DNA of 63,196 bases from Stappia indica (GCF_020177335.1 NZ_JAIVMG010000018.1:1-63196), one strand, 5' to 3'; shown: positions 47,625-56,477, numbered from the stretch's first letter. Notes: generated from the letters alone by a model not told the origin. Numbers and translations: made by a program.

Positions 47625-49721
47625 ATGCATATGGCCGCTGGCAAACTTGCGGTTTGGAAGAACGGTGTCGCGCTCGGCGCGCTTTTTATCGCGCTAGCGC
47701 CGCAGGCGCGGGCGCAGGACGCGGCAACGGTCAACGCGCCCGGCGCCTCGACCCTGTTGCAACGGCTGGTGATCGGCGCCGGCGTGGAAAAGGTGGCGAT
47801 CGACACGCCCCAGGCGGTCACGGTCCTCGACCAGGAGGCGATCGACGAAGAACAGCCGATGGTGATCGGCGACATCCTGCGCCAGGTGCCGGGCATTACC
47901 GTCATCGGCAGCGAGCGGACCACCGGCCAGTCCTTCAACATTCGCGGCATCGGCGGCCTTGAGGCTTCCGACGAATCGAAGATCGTCGTCACCGTCGACG
48001 GCGCGGTGAAATTCTACGAGCAATACCGGCTCGGCTCGTTCTTCAGCGATCCGGAGCTCTACAAGCGGGTGGAGGTGCTGCGCGGCCCGGCCTCCTCCAC
48101 GCTCTATGGTTCCGGCGCGCTCGGCGGCGTGATCAACTTCACCACCAAGGACGCGGCCGATTTCCTCAAGGAGGGGCAGACCACCGCCGTCCAGCTCAAG
48201 TCCATGTATGATTCCAACAAGGACGGGGTGCTGGCCTCGATCTCCGCCGCCCATGCCTTTTCCAACGGCACGGAGGTGCTATTGAACGGCAACTTCCGCC
48301 GCTCCAGCGAATACGAGAACGGCAATGGTGTGCCGGTGCCCGGCTCCGACTTCTCTTCTTTTTCCGGGTTGGCCAAGCTGACCCACCGTTTCGGCGAGAA
48401 CGACGAACAGGCGGTGCGGCTGTCCTACCAGCGCTGGCAGAGCGATGCGGATGACACCGAGTATTCGCAGACCGGCACCCAGGCCTTCGGCACCATCGAC
48501 CGCAAGATCACCGACCAGACGGTGGTGCTGAGCTACGAGAACCCGGCCAGCAGCAACCCGCTGCTCGATTTCAAGCTGAACCTGTCCCTGTCCGATACCA
48601 AGGTGCGGCAGGAAAACTCCTCGTTCAGCTTCGTTCCCTCGCCGCTGTTCGCCGATTCCGACTACGGCTACCGCACCTGGGCGGCGAAGGCGGAAAACAC
48701 CTTCGAGCACAGCGGCGACGGCTTTGAGAACTTCCTCACCGTCGGCGGCCAGCTCAGCCACCAGCAGCGCTTCGCCGAGGCGAGCACAGGTCCGATCGGC
48801 TTCCACCCGGAAGGAACGGACACCAAATACGGCGTGTTCTTCCAGAATGAGTTCATCTGGAACGAGAAGCTCACCGTCATTCCCGGCGCCCGGCTCGACT
48901 TCGTCAACCTGCGTCCGGACGCATTGGTGCCCGGCGCCAAGACCACCAACGACATCGCCTTTTCGCCGAAACTGGCGGTGATGTACCAGATCAACGAGAC
49001 CTTCTCGCTGTTCGGCTCCGTTGCCCATACCCAGCGGGTGCCGACCCTCGACGAAATGTTCTCCAGTGCCGGCCCGAACGCGGACTATCCCGGCGGGCGC
49101 CTGCCCAGCCTCAACCTGAAGAAGGAAACTTCCAACTCCGTCGAGCTGGGCTTTGCCATCTCCACCCAGGATCTGATCACCGACGGGGACAGCCTGCAGC
49201 TCAAGACCACCGGCTTCTACAACGACCTGCACGACCTGATCACCACCAACCCGAACAAAGGCGCGGGCGTGCCGGTGGTCTATTACGTCAATGTGGACGA
49301 GGCGGAGATCTACGGCGTGGAGGTCGAGGCCGCCTATGAGATGGACTACGCCTTCGCCAGCCTCGCCTACAGCCTGACGCGCGGCGAAGACAAGGCGACC
49401 GGCGAGACCCTGACGACGATCCCGGCCGACACGCTGGCGGTCACCCTCGGCGGCCGTCTGCCCGAGCATGACCTGTCGTTCGGCTGGCGCGGCCTGTTCG
49501 CCGCCTCGATTTCCACCGGCGCCACCACCGGCCCGTTCGGCGGCTATGCCGTGCATGACCTGTTCATGAACTGGACGCCGGATGAGGGGCGCTTTGCCGG
49601 CCTGCAGGTGCGGGCCGCCGTGGAGAACCTGTTCGACAAGCAGTACCGGGCGAACCTGTCCGGCGACGATGGCCGGGGCCGCACCTTCAAGCTGACCCTG
49701 GCGAAAACCTTCGGATGGTAG
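47625..49721 (+). CDS. hmuR: TonB-dependent heme/hemoglobin receptor HmuR
   Basis: 698 residues, ATG with GGAG seven bases upstream; a second ATG two codons on is less well spaced. A signal peptide (GALFIALAPQARAQ) precedes the plug: DILRQVPGITVIGSERTTGQ, RVEVLRGPASSTLYGSGALGG. The barrel includes the NPNK/VPVVYYVNVDEAEIYGVEVE strand typical of the hemoglobin/heme receptor class, and ends LTLAKTFGW. It is divergent from hmuSTUV and heads an operon with its own TonB module. Confidence 0.92.
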   Translation: MHMAAGKLAVWKNGVALGALFIALAPQARAQDAATVNAPGASTLLQRLVIGAGVEKVAIDTPQAVTVLDQEAIDEEQPMVIGDILRQVPGITVIGSERTTGQSFNIRGIGGLEASDESKIVVTVDGAVKFYEQYRLGSFFSDPELYKRVEVLRGPASSTLYGSGALGGVINFTTKDAADFLKEGQTTAVQLKSMYDSNKDGVLASISAAHAFSNGTEVLLNGNFRRSSEYENGNGVPVPGSDFSSFSGLAKLTHRFGENDEQAVRLSYQRWQSDADDTEYSQTGTQAFGTIDRKITDQTVVLSYENPASSNPLLDFKLNLSLSDTKVRQENSSFSFVPSPLFADSDYGYRTWAAKAENTFEHSGDGFENFLTVGGQLSHQQRFAEASTGPIGFHPEGTDTKYGVFFQNEFIWNEKLTVIPGARLDFVNLRPDALVPGAKTTNDIAFSPKLAVMYQINETFSLFGSVAHTQRVPTLDEMFSSAGPNADYPGGRLPSLNLKKETSNSVELGFAISTQDLITDGDSLQLKTTGFYNDLHDLITTNPNKGAGVPVVYYVNVDEAEIYGVEVEAAYEMDYAFASLAYSLTRGEDKATGETLTTIPADTLAVTLGGRLPEHDLSFGWRGLFAASISTGATTGPFGGYAVHDLFMNWTPDEGRFAGLQVRAAVENLFDKQYRANLSGDDGRGRTFKLTLAKTFGW

Positions 49722-49729
49722 GCCCGCGC

Positions 49730-50188
49730 ATGAAACTCGCCGTCTCGATCCTGGCTGCCGCCGCCCTGTCGGCGGCGGCGCTCCTCCCCGCGTTCGCCTC
49801 GGCGACGGAGGCAGCCCCGCCCGCCGACGCGGACAAGGGGCTGGCCCTTGAGCTCAACCGGGTCGCGCGCGGTTCAGCCGGGTGCCTCTTCACCTTCGTC
49901 ATCCGCAACGACACGGGCGGCGTCATCGACGCCGCCCGCTACGAAGTGGTCCTGTTCAACAAGGCGGGGCTGGTGGAGCAGCTCACCACCCTCGATTTCG
50001 GCGCGCTGGCACCGGCGAAAACCGTCGTCCGCCAATTCGACCTTCCCGGGGTGTCCTGCCCGAACCTTAGCCGGCTGCTGGTCAATGGTCCGGCCGGCTG
50101 CTCCGGTGGCGGCGACGGCACTGCCGCCGCGCTGTGCACCGCGCCGCTGCACCTTTCCAGCCGGACCGACATTTCCGTTCTCAACTAG
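49730..50188 (+). CDS. small exported Cys-containing protein between hmuR and exbB
   Basis: 152 residues from the ATG at 49730, nine bases after the hmuR stop. A clear signal peptide (LAVSILAAAALSAAALLPAFASA) suggests export. The mature part reads as a beta-rich domain (CLFTFVIRNDTGGVIDAARY, LTTLDFGALAPAKTVVRQFD) with four cysteines (GSAGC, GVSC, PAGC, AALC), perhaps two disulfides. I do not recognise the family. Its place in the operon suggests a periplasmic part of heme uptake or of the TonB machine. Confidence 0.8.
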   Translation: MKLAVSILAAAALSAAALLPAFASATEAAPPADADKGLALELNRVARGSAGCLFTFVIRNDTGGVIDAARYEVVLFNKAGLVEQLTTLDFGALAPAKTVVRQFDLPGVSCPNLSRLLVNGPAGCSGGGDGTAAALCTAPLHLSSRTDISVLN

Positions 50189-50200
50189 GAGTTTTCGCCC

Positions 50201-50902
50201 ATGTCCGCCCCTGATCTGTTGCAGCCCGTCCTTGCCCTGATCGAACTGGGCGGGCCGGTGGTGGCGCTGCTTGCCGGCCTGTCGATCATCGCCCTTGCCC
50301 TCCTCATGCTGAAGCTCGGCCAGTTCCTGCAAGCCCGGGTCGGCCGCCCGACCCGGGCGCGCGCCGCCGTGCTGCACTGGAGCCACGGCCGGCGCGGCGA
50401 TGCCTGGCGGGCCCTGAGCGGGGCGACGAGCGCGGCGGAGGAAGCGGTGGCCATGGCCATGCGCTTTGCCGAGCGCCCCGAGGGCGAGAAAGCAACGGTC
50501 GAGGAAGACATCGCCCGGGTCGCCGGCGAGCGCTTCCACCAGCTTGGCCGGGGGCTGAAGGCGCTCGATTCCATTGCCCAGATCGCGCCGCTGCTCGGTC
50601 TGTTCGGCACGGTGCTGGGCATGATCGAGGCCTTCCAGCAGCTCCAATTGGCGGGCAATGCGGTCGATCCATCGGCGCTGGCCGGCGGCATCTGGGTGGC
50701 GCTGTTGACCACCGCCGCAGGGCTTGCGGTCGCCATGCCGGTGTCGCTCGCCGTCACCTATCTGGAAGAACGCCTGGAAAGCGAGCGGGTGGCGGTGGAA
50801 ACCCTGCCCATGGCCATCCTCTTGCACGGGATCGGTGCCCCCGCGCTGCCGCTGACCGATGAGGTTGCGGCACTTGCCCCCCGGGTGGCCCATGCGCGTT
50901 GA
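50201..50902 (+). CDS. exbB: ExbB/TolQ-family proton channel subunit of the heme operon
   Basis: 233 residues with three helices: VVALLAGLSIIALALLMLKL, IAPLLGLFGTVLGMIEAFQQ, and a third at WVALLTTAAGLAVAMPVSLAV. The signature APLLGLFGTVLGM matches its B12-operon paralogue. It has the same neighbours (exbD1, exbD2, tonB) and overlaps exbD1 by 11 bases. Confidence 0.92.
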   Translation: MSAPDLLQPVLALIELGGPVVALLAGLSIIALALLMLKLGQFLQARVGRPTRARAAVLHWSHGRRGDAWRALSGATSAAEEAVAMAMRFAERPEGEKATVEEDIARVAGERFHQLGRGLKALDSIAQIAPLLGLFGTVLGMIEAFQQLQLAGNAVDPSALAGGIWVALLTTAAGLAVAMPVSLAVTYLEERLESERVAVETLPMAILLHGIGAPALPLTDEVAALAPRVAHAR

Positions 50903-51269
50903 CCGACCCATGGCGCGGCGGCGGCCCTTGTCCCTGACGTCCCTGATCGACGTCATCTTCCTGTTGCTGCTGTTCTTCATGCTGTCCTCGACCTTCTCCC
51001 GGTTCGGGAAGGTCGACCTGGCCGCTGGAGGACAGGGCGGCGCAGGCCCTGCCCCGGATATCTTCCTGACCGTCGATGGGCAGGGTCTGCGCCTCAACGG
51101 CCTGGCCATGGACCTTGAGGGTGCGGCCGAGGCGGTCACCGATCTCGTCGGCAAGGGCGCGAAGACCGCGCTGCTCCTGCCCGGCGGCGATGCCTCCACC
51201 CAGGATCTCGTGGCCGCGCTCGACCGGCTGGGCGCCATCGCTCCCTTGCAGATCACCGTGGCGAGGTGA
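50892..51269 (+). CDS. exbD1: ExbD protein 1 of the heme operon (canonical Asp)
   Basis: 125 residues from the ATG at 50892. The helix LTSLIDVIFLLLLFFMLSS has the conserved Asp at residue 20, the same place as in the B12 paralogue. The periplasmic part is APDIFLTVDGQGLRLNGLA. The start is inside the end of exbB. Confidence 0.9.
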   Translation: MRVDRPMARRRPLSLTSLIDVIFLLLLFFMLSSTFSRFGKVDLAAGGQGGAGPAPDIFLTVDGQGLRLNGLAMDLEGAAEAVTDLVGKGAKTALLLPGGDASTQDLVAALDRLGAIAPLQITVAR

Positions 51270-51273
51270 GGCG

Positions 51274-51708
51274 ATGATCCAGATGGCGCGCGTCCGTCCG
51301 AAACGACCGCAGGAAAACACCCTGTCGCTGATCAACATCGTCTTCCTGATGCTGATCTTCTTCCTGATTGCCGGCCAGTTGTCGCCGCCGGTCGACCCAA
51401 GCGTGTCGCTGGCGCAGACAACCGGCGCGCCGCCGCTGCCGCCGCCCGATGCGCTGTTCGCAGATGCTGAAGGGGTGTTGCGCTATCGCGGACAGGTCCT
51501 CAGCGCCGAAGCGTTCATGGCCGATCATGCGCAAGGAAGGGAAACAGCGGGAGCCGAAGGAGCGGCGGACGACGCGCCCGCACGCCCCGCCATCCGCCTT
51601 GCCGCCGACCGGGCCTTGCCGGCGGTGCGCCTGCTGACGCTGGTGGATGCGCTTTACGCCGCCGGCGCCGGCAGCGTGTCGGTGGTGACCGTACGGGCTA
51701 CCCCATGA
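51274..51708 (+). CDS. exbD2: ExbD-like protein 2 of the heme operon; Asn replaces the membrane Asp
   Basis: 144 residues from the ATG at 51274, four bases after exbD1. The helix TLSLINIVFLMLIFFLIAG has Asn (residue 21) in place of Asp. The same change is found in the second ExbD of the B12 operon, so it is probably not an error. The periplasmic part (DALFADAEGVLRYRGQVLSA) is of normal ExbD type. Confidence 0.87.
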   Translation: MIQMARVRPKRPQENTLSLINIVFLMLIFFLIAGQLSPPVDPSVSLAQTTGAPPLPPPDALFADAEGVLRYRGQVLSAEAFMADHAQGRETAGAEGAADDAPARPAIRLAADRALPAVRLLTLVDALYAAGAGSVSVVTVRATP

Positions 51709-52664
51709 CCGAACACCGCGCCTTTCGCCCGCCCTACCGGCTGCTGGCGGTGGCCGCCTCGCTGGCGGTCCATCTCGGCGCCGCTGCCTTCGCCCTGAAC
51801 GGACGGGCGCCGGAGGAGCAGCTTGCCGGTGCCGGCGCACGCGCCTCGGTGCAGATCGGTCAGGCCTTTGCCAGCAGCATCGCCGCCGGTGCACAGGCCG
51901 GGGGCGGGGCGGTTCCTCCCAGGCAGAGCCCGACACAAACGGCGGCAACGACGGAGCCGACACAGGCGGTCACGCCAGCGCCCCCACAGACCACCGCGCA
52001 GGCGGTCTCACCGGCGATCCAACCCGTGGTCAAACCCAGTGCGGCGCAAGCGGCGCAAACCGCAATGGCTCGCCCCACAGAGGCAAAACCGGTGGCGGCA
52101 ACGCCTGCCAGGGCAGCCGAAAGCCAGGCAACGACACAGACCCCGGCGGTGCCGCGTCCCATCGCCCGCCCGCCGGAAATCACCCGGATCGCCGCAGCAA
52201 CGCCCACGACGAAAAAGCCGGAGCGGAAACAGGCTCAGAAACAGGTGGAGCCGAAGCGGCGCGACACGGCGGCCAGGACAGCACGCGCGAAAAGCGCGCC
52301 CGGCGCTGGCGGCAAGGGGCGGCAGACCGTGCAAAAGGGCGGCTCACGCGGCGGGGCAAAGACCCGCGAGGCGGGCAACGCCGCCAGCTCCAACTATCCC
52401 GGCCTGGTCCGGCGCAAGCTCGGCCGCTCCTTGCGCTATCCGCGCTCGGCCCGGCGCAAGGGGCTCACCGGCGAGGTCACGGTCGGCTTTACCGTGCAAA
52501 GCTCCGGGGTGGCGACCGGCGTGCGCGTCGTCCGCAGTTCCGGCTCCCCCATCCTCGACCGGGCAGCGCTGGAGACCGTCGGCCGCGCCGCGCCCTTCCC
52601 GCGCATTCCGGCCAATGCCGGCAAGACCCGCTGGCGCTTCACCATCCCACTGACCTTCCGCTGA
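51705..52664 (+). CDS. tonB: TonB energy transducer of the heme operon
   Basis: 319 residues. Anchor LLAVAASLAVHLGAAAFAL has the TonB His. A long Pro/Ala/Thr-rich, then basic, spacer follows. The C-terminal TonB domain has NYPGLVRRKLGRSLRYPRSA and GEVTVGFTVQSSG, ending RWRFTIPLTFR. Its ATG overlaps exbD2 by four bases. A strong terminator follows. Confidence 0.92.
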   Translation: MTEHRAFRPPYRLLAVAASLAVHLGAAAFALNGRAPEEQLAGAGARASVQIGQAFASSIAAGAQAGGGAVPPRQSPTQTAATTEPTQAVTPAPPQTTAQAVSPAIQPVVKPSAAQAAQTAMARPTEAKPVAATPARAAESQATTQTPAVPRPIARPPEITRIAAATPTTKKPERKQAQKQVEPKRRDTAARTARAKSAPGAGGKGRQTVQKGGSRGGAKTREAGNAASSNYPGLVRRKLGRSLRYPRSARRKGLTGEVTVGFTVQSSGVATGVRVVRSSGSPILDRAALETVGRAAPFPRIPANAGKTRWRFTIPLTFR

Positions 52665-52695
52665 TCCCGGCGGGCGGCGGGCGGCTGCGGCGGAA

Positions 52696-52730
52696 CTGGT
52701 TCCTTGCAAATATTGGAACCGGCTCTTTTT
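52696..52730 (+). terminator. intrinsic terminator of the hmuR-tonB operon
   Basis: An 8-bp stem (CTGGTTCC/GGAACCGG, one T-G pair) with an 11-base loop is followed by CTCTTTTT. Confidence 0.7.
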
Positions 52731-52809
52731 GCGAGACCAGATTTCCCCTAACACCGGCCACGGGCCGGGCGCGACCGGCACGATGCAACAGCAAGAGGGG
52801 CCGCATGTC

Positions 52810-53508
52810 ATGACCGTTCATCTCGATCACCTGCTGGTCGGGGCGTTGGCGGACCTGGGACCGAAGGCCGTCCCCAGCGGCATCGCCAAGCTGCCGGTGG
52901 ATCGCCCCTTGCACCTTGGCCGCGAAGGTCTTGACGGCGATGCGCAAGGCGACCGCAAGCATCACGGCGGTCCGGACAAGGCGGTGCATCACTATCCGTT
53001 CGAGCATTACGACGCCTGGCGGCGGGAGCTGGGGGCAACGCCGCTGCTGGCCGCCCCGGGCGCCTTTGGCGAGAACCTCTCCACCTCGGGCATGACCGAA
53101 GCAACCGTTGCCCTTGGCGACCGGTTTCGCCTCGGCACGGCCCTGATCGAGGTGTCGCAGGGGCGCCAGCCCTGCTGGAAGCTGAATTTCCGGCATGACG
53201 TGCCGGACATGGCCTTGCGCGTGCAGAAGAGCGGACGGACCGGCTGGTACTACCGGGTGCTGGAAGAAGGCACCGTGGAAGCGGGCGCATCGTTTACGCT
53301 GGTGGACCGGCGTTCGCCGGACTGGACCTTGCACCGGCTGTGGCACACGCTCTACGTCGATACGCTCAACTTCGACGAACTGGCGGCGATGGCCGCGCTT
53401 GAGCACCTGCCCGATGGCTGGCGCCGCTATGCGCGCCGGCGCCTCGAAAACCGGCGGGTGGAAAGCTGGGACAGCCGCCTGCAAGGAACGCCCGAGACAA
53501 CCGCCTGA
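52810..53508 (+). CDS. MOSC-domain protein (YiiM-like)
   Basis: 232 residues from the ATG at 52810. The MOSC core is DGDAQGDRKHHGGPDKAVHHY, GENLSTSGM, and the conserved Cys in QGRQPCWKLNFR. This is close to E. coli YiiM, which protects against N-hydroxylated bases via the molybdenum cofactor. The C-terminal tail is helical and basic. Next to pyridoxal kinase on the same strand, with 45 bp between them. Confidence 0.87.
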   Translation: MTVHLDHLLVGALADLGPKAVPSGIAKLPVDRPLHLGREGLDGDAQGDRKHHGGPDKAVHHYPFEHYDAWRRELGATPLLAAPGAFGENLSTSGMTEATVALGDRFRLGTALIEVSQGRQPCWKLNFRHDVPDMALRVQKSGRTGWYYRVLEEGTVEAGASFTLVDRRSPDWTLHRLWHTLYVDTLNFDELAAMAALEHLPDGWRRYARRRLENRRVESWDSRLQGTPETTA

Positions 53509-53553
53509 GGCATCTTCGCCGTCGATCTTCCCCCAACCTAGAAGACCCTGATC

Positions 53554-54408
53554 ATGAGTGCGCCCAGAACGCCCGCCCCGCTCGTCCTGTCGATCCAGAG
53601 CCAGGTGGTGCATGGCCATGTCGGCAACAGCGCGGCCGTGTTTCCCATGCAGGCCGCCGGCCTGACGGTGGCCGCGGTGCCGACCACCCTCTTGTCGAAC
53701 AACCCGCATTACCCGACCATGCGCGGACAGGTGCTCGATGCGGAGCTGGTGGAGGACCTCCTGCTCGGCCTCACCGAACGCGGGCTGATCGAAAAGGCGC
53801 GGTTTCTCGTTACCGGCTATCTCGGTTCGGCGGAAATCGGCGCGGCAGTCGCCCGCTTCGTCCGGCTGGCAAAGGCGCGCAACCCGGATCTCGTCTATAT
53901 CTGCGACCCGGTGATGGGCGACATCGACCTCGGCGTCTATGTGAAACCGGGCATTCCGGAACTGATGCGCGACGAGCTGGTGCCGCTGGCCGACCTGCTC
54001 ACCCCGAACCAGTTCGAACTGGGGCTCCTGACCGGCCATCCGGCCGGCACGGCCGGGGAGCTCTCCGGCGCTTTTCAAGCCCTGTGCGACGCACGGCCGA
54101 CGGGCGCCACCGCACCGACGGGCGTGATCGCCACCGGCTGCGTGCTGGCCGATACGCCGCAGAACCATCTGGACACGGTGCTGGTGCAGGCGAGCGGCCT
54201 GCATCGCTGTCCGGTGCCGCGCCTGCCGGTGCGCCCGGCGGGGACCGGCGATCTGTTCACCGCCCTGATGATCGGCCGGTTGGCGGCGGGCACCCCACTG
54301 CCAGCCGCCGTGGCCCATGCGGTGGGCAAGATGCAGAAGGTGCTGGCCCGCACCGCCGAGGCCGGCGCGGAGGAAATGGTGCTGAACGGGTTTGCCGCCG
54401 CCGGTTGA
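53554..54408 (+). CDS. pdxY: pyridoxal kinase
   Basis: 284 residues, ribokinase-like. SIQSQVVHGHVGNSAAVFPMQ is the PdxK/PdxY N-terminal signature; CDPVMGD and PNQFELGLLTG are the phosphate/substrate loops; RPAGTGDLFTALMIG holds the catalytic Asp. It salvages pyridoxal to PLP. A PLP enzyme (methionine gamma-lyase) is in the window but distant. Confidence 0.93.
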   Translation: MSAPRTPAPLVLSIQSQVVHGHVGNSAAVFPMQAAGLTVAAVPTTLLSNNPHYPTMRGQVLDAELVEDLLLGLTERGLIEKARFLVTGYLGSAEIGAAVARFVRLAKARNPDLVYICDPVMGDIDLGVYVKPGIPELMRDELVPLADLLTPNQFELGLLTGHPAGTAGELSGAFQALCDARPTGATAPTGVIATGCVLADTPQNHLDTVLVQASGLHRCPVPRLPVRPAGTGDLFTALMIGRLAAGTPLPAAVAHAVGKMQKVLARTAEAGAEEMVLNGFAAAG

Positions 54409-54432
54409 GCGGCTGGAGGCCCGCCGCGAGCG

Positions 54433-55002
54433 CTATTCGGGGACCGGTTGCGGCGCCAGCCCGAGATGCGCGCGCACGAAACGGACGCGTTCCTCGACGC
54501 TGACCCGTGGCAACTCGACCAGCCGATAGCCGAGCCGGCGGTAGACCCGCGCCATCGCCTCATAGGTCCGGCAGGCCTCGGCGAAGTCCTGACGGCGTTC
54601 CGCGTCCCGGTGAAAGATCTCCCGCCAGGGCGGGGCGATGAAGACCTGCGGGTGATAGCGAAACCGGCGCGCCGCCGCCTCCATATGCACGGGCACGGCG
54701 AGGCCCGAGAGCTCCAGAAATCCAAGCACATCCGGAACAGCGCGGTCGAACAGCACCGGCCCGGGGAGATCCTGCGCCATGTGATGCGAGCGCATGTCCC
54801 ATGCGAGCATCTGTTCGGCGAAGGCGGCCGGATCGCACCAGGGCAGCGCCGAACCGCCAATCGCCACCTGATCCTGAATGATCGCCCGGCCGGCCTCGAC
54901 CGTCCGGGACAGGCCGGCCCCCGCCAGGGCATCGAGCAGGGTGCTCTTGCCGGAGCCCGGCCCGCCGGTAACCACATGAAACCGCATCGTGGATTGCGCC
55001 AT
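54433..55002 (-). CDS. small AAA-family ATPase/kinase-like protein
   Basis: 189 residues from the ATG at 55002 (MAQSTMRFHVVTGGPGSGKST). The P-loop GGPGSGKST is clear. DRAVPDVLGFLELSG and IAPPWREIFHRDAERR are typical of the AAA_28 family of small P-loop NTPases of unknown role. It stands alone on the minus strand and is divergent from the TRAP transporter genes. Confidence 0.85.
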   Translation of the reverse strand: MAQSTMRFHVVTGGPGSGKSTLLDALAGAGLSRTVEAGRAIIQDQVAIGGSALPWCDPAAFAEQMLAWDMRSHHMAQDLPGPVLFDRAVPDVLGFLELSGLAVPVHMEAAARRFRYHPQVFIAPPWREIFHRDAERRQDFAEACRTYEAMARVYRRLGYRLVELPRVSVEERVRFVRAHLGLAPQPVPE

Positions 55003-55268
55003 GACATGACCTTTCTCGTCCAAAGGTTAAGAAACGGGGGAGCGCGCGGACGGGAAACCGTCCGTTCCATGCGGAGACGGACGCAGGACACGCGCCCCGA
55101 GGGAGCGTTTGAAAAAAGCGGGAGATGGGGAAAGGGGCTGTTGGACGGCCCCGAGGGCTCGCCGGTGTGGCGCGCTTCGGCTAAGGGACCCTGGAGGTTC
55201 CGATCATCGACCGGACTTCAACCGCCGGCCACATCTCTACGAGATCAACCACCTGAAGGCAAGGTTTC

Positions 55269-55282
55269 AACGTCGCGACGTT
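55269..55282. promoter_or_regulatory. perfect 14-bp palindrome next to the IclR site
   Basis: AACGTCGCGACGTT is its own reverse complement. It overlaps the IclR-type site by three bases. Confidence 0.35.
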
Positions 55283-55294
55283 CTCAGTGCGAAC
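55280..55294. promoter_or_regulatory. IclR-type operator upstream of the TRAP operon
   Basis: GTTCTCAGTGCGAAC matches 13 of 15 bases of the perfect palindrome at 60894-60908 in the iclR/mhpB intergenic region. It is 167 bp upstream of the dctP start. Confidence 0.55.
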
Positions 55295-55460
55295 ATTTCT
55301 TCTTTCCGCCTTGTTCCAACCTGACGCAACGACCTATCCAGATAGGAACTGGAGGCATTTTGTTCCGGCACCGGACATGACCCGCCGGTGCGGCGACGGA
55401 GCGGATGCATGCGGTTGCGGGATACATCCACATAAATCTCGACAATTGGGGAGGAAACCC

Positions 55461-56477
55461 ATGACTGAACTGACCAAACGGCAATTCCTCGGACTTGCCG
55501 CCGGCGCCGCTGCCTTGTGCGCCCCCTCGATCCTGCGCGCGGCCGGCCCGACCAAGCTGCGCTTCACCAATTTCGCCGGACCGACGTCCTTCCTGACCAA
55601 TGGCATTTTCCGCCCCGCCTTCGACGCGATCGAAGCGGCCTCCGACGGCACGCTGAAGATCGACATCTATTCCGGCGGGTCGCTGGCCAGCGCCGCCGAC
55701 ACCTATGACGCGGTGCGGCGCGGCATCGCCGACATGGGCTGGGGCGTGACCAGCTACACCCCGGGCCGGTTCAAGACCGCGACGCTCGTGGAACTGCCGT
55801 TCGAGGCGCTGACCTCCAAATCCGCCTCGCAAGGGCTGTGGAAGCTCTACCAGGAAGACCTTCTCGACGGGTTCAAGGGCGTGGAAGTGTTCTCGGTGAT
55901 GTCTTCCGGCATCCAGCACTGTCACAGCACCAAGGAGATCGACAGCCTCGACGGCCTGGCCGGCGAGCGGGTGCGCGCCGCCGGATCGACAGCAGCGATG
56001 ATGTGGGAAGCCTTTGGCGCGATCCCGGTTTCCCTGCCGGTGTCGACCATCGCCGAGAGCCTGTCGAAGAACACCCTGCACGGCTCGATGAACGACTGGA
56101 ACGCGCTGGAGACCTGGGGCATCCTCGATTTCGTCAAATGGCATATCGATGTGCCGCTGGGGTCCTCCCCCTGCTTCCTGACGATCAACAAGAAGGTGTT
56201 CGACAGCCTGCCGGAGGTCGCCCAGACCGCCCTTCGCGAGCATGGCGGCCAGCGCTTCAACGACTTCTGGGGCGAACAGCTCGACGGCGAAAACCGTAGG
56301 CTGCGCGCGGTCGTCGCCGAAATGACCGACCATCACATCCTCGTCCCCACCGCCGAACAGCTTGGCGAGTGGAAAAAGCGGATTGCCCCGGTCACCGAAA
56401 AATGGGTTGCCGAGAACCCCAATGGCGAACGCGCCCTTGAGCTTTACACCGCCACCCTCAACGAGGCGCGGGGATGA
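55461..56477 (+). CDS. TRAP transporter periplasmic substrate-binding protein (DctP type)
   Basis: 338 residues from the ATG at 55461 with GGGGAGG upstream. A signal peptide (TKRQFLGLAAGAAALCAPSILRAAG, seen here in pieces) precedes the binding protein. Motifs are IYSGGSLASAADTYDAVRRGIADMGW and MMWEAFGAIPVSLPVSTIAESL, as in TRAP binding proteins of the C4/organic acid class. Substrate not given by sequence; neighbours suggest an aromatic or phenylpropanoid-type acid. Confidence 0.88.
   Translation: MTELTKRQFLGLAAGAAALCAPSILRAAGPTKLRFTNFAGPTSFLTNGIFRPAFDAIEAASDGTLKIDIYSGGSLASAADTYDAVRRGIADMGWGVTSYTPGRFKTATLVELPFEALTSKSASQGLWKLYQEDLLDGFKGVEVFSVMSSGIQHCHSTKEIDSLDGLAGERVRAAGSTAAMMWEAFGAIPVSLPVSTIAESLSKNTLHGSMNDWNALETWGILDFVKWHIDVPLGSSPCFLTINKKVFDSLPEVAQTALREHGGQRFNDFWGEQLDGENRRLRAVVAEMTDHHILVPTAEQLGEWKKRIAPVTEKWVAENPNGERALELYTATLNEARG

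Larger units (their letters stand above)
55003..55460. other. long intergenic region before the TRAP transporter
   Basis: 458 bp without a supportable gene. It holds a 7-bp hairpin with a GAAA tetraloop (CGGACGG/CCGTCCG, 55047-55064), a perfect 14-bp palindrome (55269-55282), an IclR-type operator (55280-55294), a CCTATC/GATAGG palindrome (55333-55346) and the dctP ribosome-binding site (GGGGAGG before 55461). From 55080 to 55260 I see nothing. Confidence 0.6.

Noticed and set aside
55024-55460. N-terminal extension of the TRAP binding protein to 55287
   Set aside because: The added residues have no signal-peptide character, while the ATG at 55461 has an excellent Shine-Dalgarno and a clean signal peptide.
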